Positions 57,490 through 64,000 of a stretch of DNA of 64,000 nucleotides are shown in pieces. The stretch is from positions 186,001 through 250,000 of the forward strand of contig QJNS01000024.1 in the NCBI GenBank assembly GCA_004154925.1, written 5' to 3'. Position 1 is the stretch's first letter. Every line of letters starts with the position of its first letter. Source of the stretch: Monosporascus cannonballus (Eukaryota; Ascomycota; Sordariomycetes; Xylariales). The translations under genes and the position numbers were made by a program. The notes beneath the pieces were generated by a model. That model saw only the letters and a list, made by a program, of their open reading frames with translations. It was not told the origin of the DNA and searched no databases.

Positions 57490-60400
57490 ATGGCGAGTGG
57501 TCTGTTTGGGGCGGCTTCGGCACAACCCGCTACCGGCAGCTCTCTGTTCGGGAATACTGCGAAGACGAGCCTTTTCGGAGGCAATCAGACGCAGCAACCA
57601 CAACAGCAGCAGCAGTCTAACAGTCCTTTCCTCACCTTGGGCGGCGGCGCGTCCACTACTCAGAACCAACCAGCCAGCGGGGCATCCATACTTGGAAATC
57701 CGTCAGCGGCCCCTGGAGCAGGTGGCCTGGGTCTCGGTCTCGGGGCTGCAACCAACGCGAACAGCCTTTTCGGTGCTGCATCTCAGCAACCCGCGGCTTC
57801 CACCAACGGTGGCAGTTTCTTACCACAAGGCAGCACAACCGGATATTTCGACAGCTTGCTCGCTAAGAGCAAGAAGCAAGCCAATGGGGAATCCCCTCTC
57901 GAAGACCTCCCTAGCTTACAACTCGGGTTAGGTGACCTCCGCCAACGCCTCCGAAAGCTCGGTCCTCGCACCGGTGCAGACCCCCTTCAACATGGAAAGG
58001 CTCAGTATATGCTTGCCGCCTCCGGCGTCGACCCCGGAGCTGCTGTTAAAGATCTCAACTCCTTCAACGTGCAGGGTACGCGGGCCGAGCGACCGGCCCC
58101 AGGGCCCTCCGCTACCGATATCGATGTCGAAGCCTACCTCGCGAACTTACAGACGAAGACGACCCTGAGCATGATCGCCGATGGCTTGGAAAGATCCGTC
58201 AGAGACTTCGACAACTTCCTGGAGGATAACATCACGATGGAGTGGGAGGCCCAGAGAATGCGCATCTATGAGCACTTTGGCATCAAGACCCGAGACGATG
58301 GACTCGCGGACGCTGCCACCGCGACACCTGGCAAGGAGACACAAGGCGGCTTTGGCAAATCGCGACGGAATCCCAAAGCCGCCCGCTCGGCACCACCGGG
58401 GGCTAAAGCGAGCGCTTTCGGACGATCAAATCTCCAGAAATCCGTCATCGGCACACCCAGCAAGATTGGCTTTCATCAGCCGGCATTCAAGGAGAATGGT
58501 GATCAGAATGCAGACATGACTCCCCTTAACAACGCAGGCGATGACCGGTTTTTGCGCGAGAAGCAAGGTAATCTTGCCGAGCGCGTACGCCAACTCAACG
58601 CTGCCCGCTTAGAAGAGGCTCCCTACCCGATACTATCCGAACTAGCGGCCGTCGAGAGCAGGTCCGGCGACAGCCACGCTCAGTACCTCGTCGACGCCTA
58701 CCAGGCTGCCATGGCCATCGTCGGAGAGATCCCAGAGGCGGAGACGTTTGCGGGCGGCGCCACAGCAAAGGAACGTAGCTTCAAGGATTTGTACCTGGAT
58801 CCGAACGACAAGTCACAGAACGCGGTTAATATGAGAAAGAGGATTCTGGCAGGCGGAACTCAATTCCTCGAGAAGAAATTCTATCGAGAGCTCGAGACTA
58901 TGATCCATGATCACCAACGCGAGGCAAGTCTCGGTGGTCGGCCGGACGTCATCAGCAAGATTAAAGCCTACGTCCGCCTACGCAGCGCCCGGAGCAACCT
59001 GGTAGCAGACAATGTCGAGCTTCAGCAAGTGGACGGAGAGTACATCTGGGCTCACGTATACTTTCTGCTCCGGAGTGGCCATGTCGCCGAGGCTGCCGAG
59101 TATGTGAAATCGCGCGCTACCACCTTCCGGGCCATTGATAGGACCTTCTCGTCTTATCTTCTCGAGTACGCTGCTAGTCCCGATAGGAGGTTGAGGCGGC
59201 AGCTGCAAGAACGTTGCAACAACGAGTACAGCCAGCGGGTCCGCAACGCGCCCAACAACTCCATCGACGCATATCGTATGGCCTGCTACAAGATTGTAGG
59301 CCGCTGCGAAGTCAGCAATCGGAGTCTCGATGGTCTGACTACCAACATTGACGATTGGGTCTGGCTTCAGTTCAATCTCGCTCGCGAGAACGATAGGGCT
59401 CTCGAGGTAGCGAGCGAGTCGTTCACATTAGCCGACCTGCAGAAGAGCATGCAGGAAATTGGTAAACGGCACTTCCCCAAAACTCCCGCGGACGATACAA
59501 ACGGCGCGTTTGGAATGTTCTTCTTCTTGCAAATTCTATCGGGTCTGTTTGAACAAGCCATTGCATACCTATACCCATTTTCCTACGTCGATGCGATCCA
59601 CTTCGCGATTGCCCTCGAATACTACGGGCTCCTGCGACCCGCCGACCCATGGTCCTCACAGAACGAGCTCTTATCGTACGATACTCGGGGCAATGCTCAG
59701 TTGAACTTCGGCCGTATGCTTGGCTACTACACCCGGGACTTCCGCGCGGCTGACGTTGCTTCGGCCGTCGACTATCTTGTGTTGATCTGCCTGAACGCTG
59801 ACCTAGGTGGTGAGGCGGGCCGGCAACAGGCTGAGCTATGTCATATCGCCTTACGGGAACTGGTGTTGGAGACGAGGGAGTTCAGTAAATTGATTGGCGA
59901 CATCAGGCCGGACGGACGTCGCATCACCGGGCTCATCGAAGAGCGTAGCCCTCTCATCGGCTTGCGCGAGGAGGACGACTTCGTCAAGACGGTCACTTTG
60001 CAAGCAGCGAGGTTTGCTGATGACAACGGCAGAACAACGGATGCGGTACTGTTATATCACCTCGCTGGAGATTACGACAGCGTTGTCACGATCGTCAGTC
60101 GAGCACTGAGCGAGGCTATCTCGCTCGAGATAGGCGAAGATCCCATGCGGCTGATGCCGGTCAAACCACGCGCAAGCGAGAGGGATCCCGAAGTCCAGCC
60201 TGGTAGCAGCCTGAGTCTCGCGTCCATCGACGACCCGGTTCAATTAGCCGCCACTATGATGTCGATGTATGAGAAGGATGCTATGTTCTACACGAGGATC
60301 GAGAACCAGAACAAGAACGCCTGCCATATTCTACTACAGATGAGTGATATCAAGGGCTTGGTCGAGGCTGGGCAGTGGCCTGAGGCCCTAGACGTAAGCA

Positions 60401-60776
60401 TAACCCGCGGTCGTCTTGCTTCTAATCGTACTTAAGAGTGCTAACCCCCCTATAGAGAATACGTGCGCTCGAGATCCTGCCTTTGGATGCGAATGGCGAC
60501 CCGGCGAGAATCCGGCACTACGCGTCTAAATTCGGCGGATTGTCCCAACCAGTGGCCATCAACGTGCCGAATCTTCTGATGTGGACCGTCACCTGCTGTG
60601 TCCGGCAGAGAGATCGGCTCATGAGCGGACAGTTCAGCGGGAACGAGGGCACGCGTCGGATCATGTGCGACAACCTCAAACAGATCAGCATGGACCTGAC
60701 GACGTACACCAGCCAGCTGAAGTACCGGTTCCCGCCGCACTTACACGAGGCGCTTGCCCGGGCTTCTTCGGACTGA
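57490..60776 (+). CDS. nic96: Nucleoporin Nic96/Nup93
   Basis: Scaffold nucleoporin of the inner ring of the nuclear pore. Two exons, 57490-60393 and 60456-60776, give 1074 residues. The intron has branch gctaac and acceptor ctatag, in phase 0 (EALD-RIRALEILPLDANGD). The N-terminal ~100 residues carry FG motifs (GLFGAA, SLFGN, SLFGG, SLFGAA) in a Gln/Asn/Ser-rich stretch. The large alpha-solenoid follows, with typical text such as YIWAHVYFLLRSGHVAEAAE, DAYRMACYKIVGRCEVSNRS, DDWVWLQFNLARE and GYYTRDFRAADVASAVDYLV. The C-terminus has PLDANGDPARIRHYASKF. The FG motifs are absent from yeast Nic96 as far as I know. The gene name is firm at family level. Confidence 0.9.
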
Positions 60777-61653
60777 GGACTGCCTTGGAGGAGATACTTC
60801 TAGTGCGCGTTAAAAAGAGAGAGCCACGGGATAAAAGGGAGGGACGGAAGGGAGGGGAAAGTAATAGATGACACGAGACGATTGTTTGGTTAGATGTAGC
60901 AAATGTCCAAGTATTACGGTAACAATGCAGGTGGTTTTTGACTGGCGATGGCACTTGTTATACGGTAGAAGGCGTGATATCCATCCATCTCGAAACAACT
61001 ACGGAATATGTAGGTGGCCACTTGAAAAAGGCATTCCGTTGTATAATGATGATATGAAGTTCAGAACAGGTAAGTCTTACGCAGTAACACCGGACTGCAC
61101 GTACCTACTCTACTTACTATGTATTCCAGAGGTTATTGGATGAGTGACGCAGCCATCTTAAATCCGGTTGGTTCCACGTAGGACGCGTTGTTTGTCAACA
61201 CAACCAGAATTGCACGTGTTGGTGATATTTTAATAAGGAGATGCCAGGCCCCCCCCGCCCCCCCTTCTCGGGAATTGAGGATTCGGCCATGAATCATTTC
61301 TAGCAAAGCGTCTGTGCCTGCAGTTTATTATTATCATACTCTGTTAAGCTGCACTTGTTTTTACCCTGCGATCTGCGAACCCCTGCTGTGGGTTCCGTAG
61401 GTCCATTCGGCTACCCATTGGATGGAACAAGAAGAAAAAGACATGGGCGTGCATTGCTTTTTAACCACCGCGGTGGAACTCCCCATTACCCATCCATGCT
61501 TACGTGATCACCGCGATCATCTCACGCATGTGAAATTCCCCATCCCATCACGCGGTTGCCTGCATAGTCCGGGTGGTACAGGACCCGAGCGCGGCTCGTC
61601 CAATGCGTGTGTCGTGTAGATGATGCCTGACACCATGTAAATATCCCGTGTAA
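60777..61653. other. Intergenic region
   Basis: 0.9 kb between Nic96 and the bZIP gene. A CACGTG at 61,213-61,218 and a run of C near 61,250 are present. No gene was seen. Confidence 0.5.
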
Positions 61654-63659
61654 ATGATGTTTCCCTCCTACACCACTCCTCCGTACTCATCCGCCTTCTC
61701 CACTGGCAGCCATCCCACTACCGCCGATACTCCTGTTCCCGTGGCCCCCCTCTCTCCTGCCGCACCGTCCTCCGCCCCCGCCGTTGCCAATAATCAGTCG
61801 CGCCACAATTCCTCCACCTCCTCCCCCTTCACTACCGAGCCGGCTTTCGACGGACCAACGCCAACTCGCCTCGGTGCAGAGGCGGTGGCTCCACTACCTG
61901 CCGATTCCCACAAGCGCGCCTTACCTTGCGATGGCCGGCTGTCGCCCGACTCTAGGGTGCCTTCGCCGGCGGCCCACCACACCGGACGGGACGACAGCTC
62001 GATTGTCCAGGGGGCCCAGCGGTCCAAGAAACGGAAGACGGCTCCGAGCGCGAGGGGTGTAGCGAATCTCACGCCCGAGCAGCTAGCTAAGAAGAGGGCC
62101 AACGGTACGTAAGAGTTTCCCGGCTGTGGTTTCTCCGCGATGCTGCCCAAAGCTAGCCTGCCGTACCTACTACGTACCGTTCCGCCCTTGCTGACATGCA
62201 CGGTTCCCGCCCTGCAGATAGGGAAGCCCAGCGAGCCATCCGCGAGCGTACCAAGAACCAGATCGAGAGCCTCGAGAGGCGCATACGCGAGCTGACGTCC
62301 CAGCGACCCTACCAGGAGCTCCAGGCCGTCGTACGCGCTAAGGAAGCTGTCGAGGCCGAGAATGCCGACATCAAGAACCGGTTGGCGTCGATCATGGCTC
62401 TGATTCAGCCGATATTACCGAGTCACCAAGGTGCTGCTGGTGGAGAGAGTTATACGCCTCCTGTACCTGCGCAGAGCTTTGTCCCGCTCCATTCTACACC
62501 GCAAGTACCACCTTCGATTTCCTCGGCCAACAATGCCTCGCCGGCTCCCAGCGCTGCGTCGCCTGCCTCCGTAGACACGCCATACTACGCCGGCGGGATC
62601 CCCAATGCTTCGGTACAGCCCCAGCCGAGCCCGAAATTCCCACACGCGGGGGTGCTAGGCCAGCAGCGGCAGGACCTGCTCCACAACCTGGACCTCGGCG
62701 CTGGCGAGCACCTCAAGCTTGACTTTCTGCTGGATGCGTCGCAGCGAGTCTACAGAATACCGACGGGACCGGAAGGGCCGCAGGATACGCCCGCGTACCG
62801 CCACCTGCCGATGAAACATGACTGGAACGGCTCCTCTCCGGCAGTCACCTCTTCAGCGATGAGCGGCGGCAGCTCACTGCAGCTAGACGTCAGTTCGGAG
62901 CACACGACAAGGAATCCTGACAGTCCCAGTGAATACTGGAATATCCCGATTAAGAACTGCGGCCCCACCTGTACCCTCGACACCATCCTCCTCGCCTTCA
63001 TGAACGAGCGCCGGCAGCGCGCGGCCGAGGGGGTTCCGACGCGGGAGGTCGTGGGCCCCCGCTACCCGTCCGTCTCGTCACTGCTGAACCCGGCGACCAG
63101 CGCCTATGCGCACCCGGTCTCAAAGGTGTTCGCGGACATCATCCGCACGTTCCCGGGCATCTGTACGCTCCCCGAGAAGGTGGCGTCGCTGTACGTTATG
63201 TTCGTCATCATGCGGTGGCGCATCAACCCGTCGCAGGAGACGTACGACATGCTGCCTGCCTGGGCGCACCCGACGGCCGCACAGCAAGCGGTGCCGCACC
63301 CGGCGTGGCTCGACAACCTGCCGTTCCCCGAGATGCGGGAGCGGCTCGTGCGCGAGCACTACGGCAGCCACCAGCCGGGCGGCCCGCTGCTGTTCGACGA
63401 CTTCTTCATCCCCTACACGGCGACGCTGTCAGTCAACTGGCCCTACGAGCCGACCGACACGCTGCTCCAAAGCCCGGACGGCGGTCAACTACTCATCAAC
63501 CCCGTCTTCGAGCGCCACATCCGCCGCCTCGAGAACTGGTCTTTCGGCGAGAGCTTCGACAAGGCGTTCCCCCAGCTCCGCGGCTCGTACAACCTCAAGA
63601 GGAACAGCGGCGGCGGCGGCGGCGTCGGGAGCGGGCCGCCGCCGGATATGGTGGCTTAG
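61654..63659 (+). CDS. bZIP transcription factor with DUF3425-type C-terminal domain
   Basis: Two exons, 61654-62104 and 62218-63659, give 630 residues. The N-terminal 125 residues are Pro/Ser/Thr-rich with a basic patch (RSKKRKTAPSARG). The intron falls inside the basic region; joining gives KKRAN-DREAQRAIRERTK, then the zipper QIESLERRIRELTSQ with heptad Leu/Ile spacing. The C-terminal half is the fungal DUF3425-like domain (CGPTCTLDTILLAFMNERRQ, PRYPSVSSLLNPATSAYAHP, VSKVFADIIRTFPGICTLPE, KVASLYVMFVIMRWRIN), ending with a Gly run. Branch gctgaca and acceptor ctgcag are good. Many fungi have several such regulators, so targets are unknown. Two consecutive ATGs are possible starts and differ by one residue. 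Confidence 0.88.
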
Positions 63660-64000
63660 GGGTTGGGGTTGGGTTTAGAGTTACGTTGGGTAGCGTCTGG
63701 CGGCAGGTAAGGGGTGACTGGTTCCGCCGCCTGGTGGATGCATGGGGAGCCGCGTTTGGTATCTATCTTTGTGCGCCTGCGTCTCTGTACGGCTTCAGAG
63801 AGACGGCGTTGCCCGGCGCAATACCGCAGCGGTGGTGGCGGCCTCCATGCATGGGATTCAGGGGTTTTCTTGCAGAGAGGAGAGAGGCCCGTAATCAAAA
63901 TCTATGAGGGCTATACGTATCTATTGACCGTATATATACAGGAGTCGGGGCGTCTGGAGAGGAGGAGAGTCGTGACAACGACTACTACGACTACGTAATT
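63660..64000. other. 3' flank of the bZIP gene
   Basis: The last 340 bases contain no supportable gene. A G/T-rich stretch (ggttggggttgggtt) directly follows the stop codon. Confidence 0.5.

Noticed and set aside
1..64000. Biosynthetic cluster, CRISPR, integrated element or rRNA
   Set aside because: Genes are ordinary core functions; no tandem spacer repeats, transposase or rRNA sequence was recognised.

Overview
The window looks like nuclear DNA of a filamentous ascomycete (Pezizomycotina, most likely Sordariomycetes). Genes are split by short introns of about 50-120 bp with GT..AG ends and CTRAC-like branch points. The protein set (Pma1 with an auto-inhibitory tail, DUF3425-type bZIP, Yhm2 carrier, Vtc4, Nic96 with FG motifs) is typical of that group. 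All gene models below were spliced by eye by matching exon ends to conserved protein families. No rRNA, tRNA, CRISPR array or intact transposon was seen.

Layout. 0.7-5 kb: mitochondrial citrate synthase followed by a Yhm2-type mitochondrial citrate/oxoglutarate carrier, same strand. 5-13.8 kb: a stretch of nearly 9 kb with no supportable gene and one assembly gap. 13.8-19.5 kb: plasma-membrane H+-ATPase and a DCAF4/WDR21-like WD protein. 20.6-25.4 kb, minus strand: an Ntr1/TFIP11-type G-patch splicing factor and the GINS subunit Psf3, whose intron contains an assembly gap. 26.1-31.9 kb: Mn superoxide dismutase, a decayed DHHC palmitoyltransferase fragment, the Bet1-type SNARE, and convergently the Apc15/Mnd2 subunit of the anaphase-promoting complex. 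32-38.4 kb: sparse, with two weak minus-strand ORFs and a likely long leader for the next gene. 38.4-45 kb: NADH-type glutamate synthase (GOGAT) in six exons. 46.2-52 kb: the Vtc4 polyphosphate polymerase and a large unrecognised protein. 54.5-63.7 kb: an FGGY-family kinase, the nucleoporin Nic96/Nup93, and a fungal bZIP factor.

Most genes are single-copy housekeeping genes, so this is core chromosome rather than a secondary-metabolite cluster or island. One metabolic link stands out: citrate synthase makes citrate, the neighbouring Yhm2 carrier exchanges citrate for 2-oxoglutarate across the inner membrane, and glutamate synthase 34 kb away consumes 2-oxoglutarate. The most notable signals outside the genes are the DHHC relic, the duplicated sequence around two of the three N-gaps, and the long gene-poor stretches. 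I did not see a convincing new multi-gene system.
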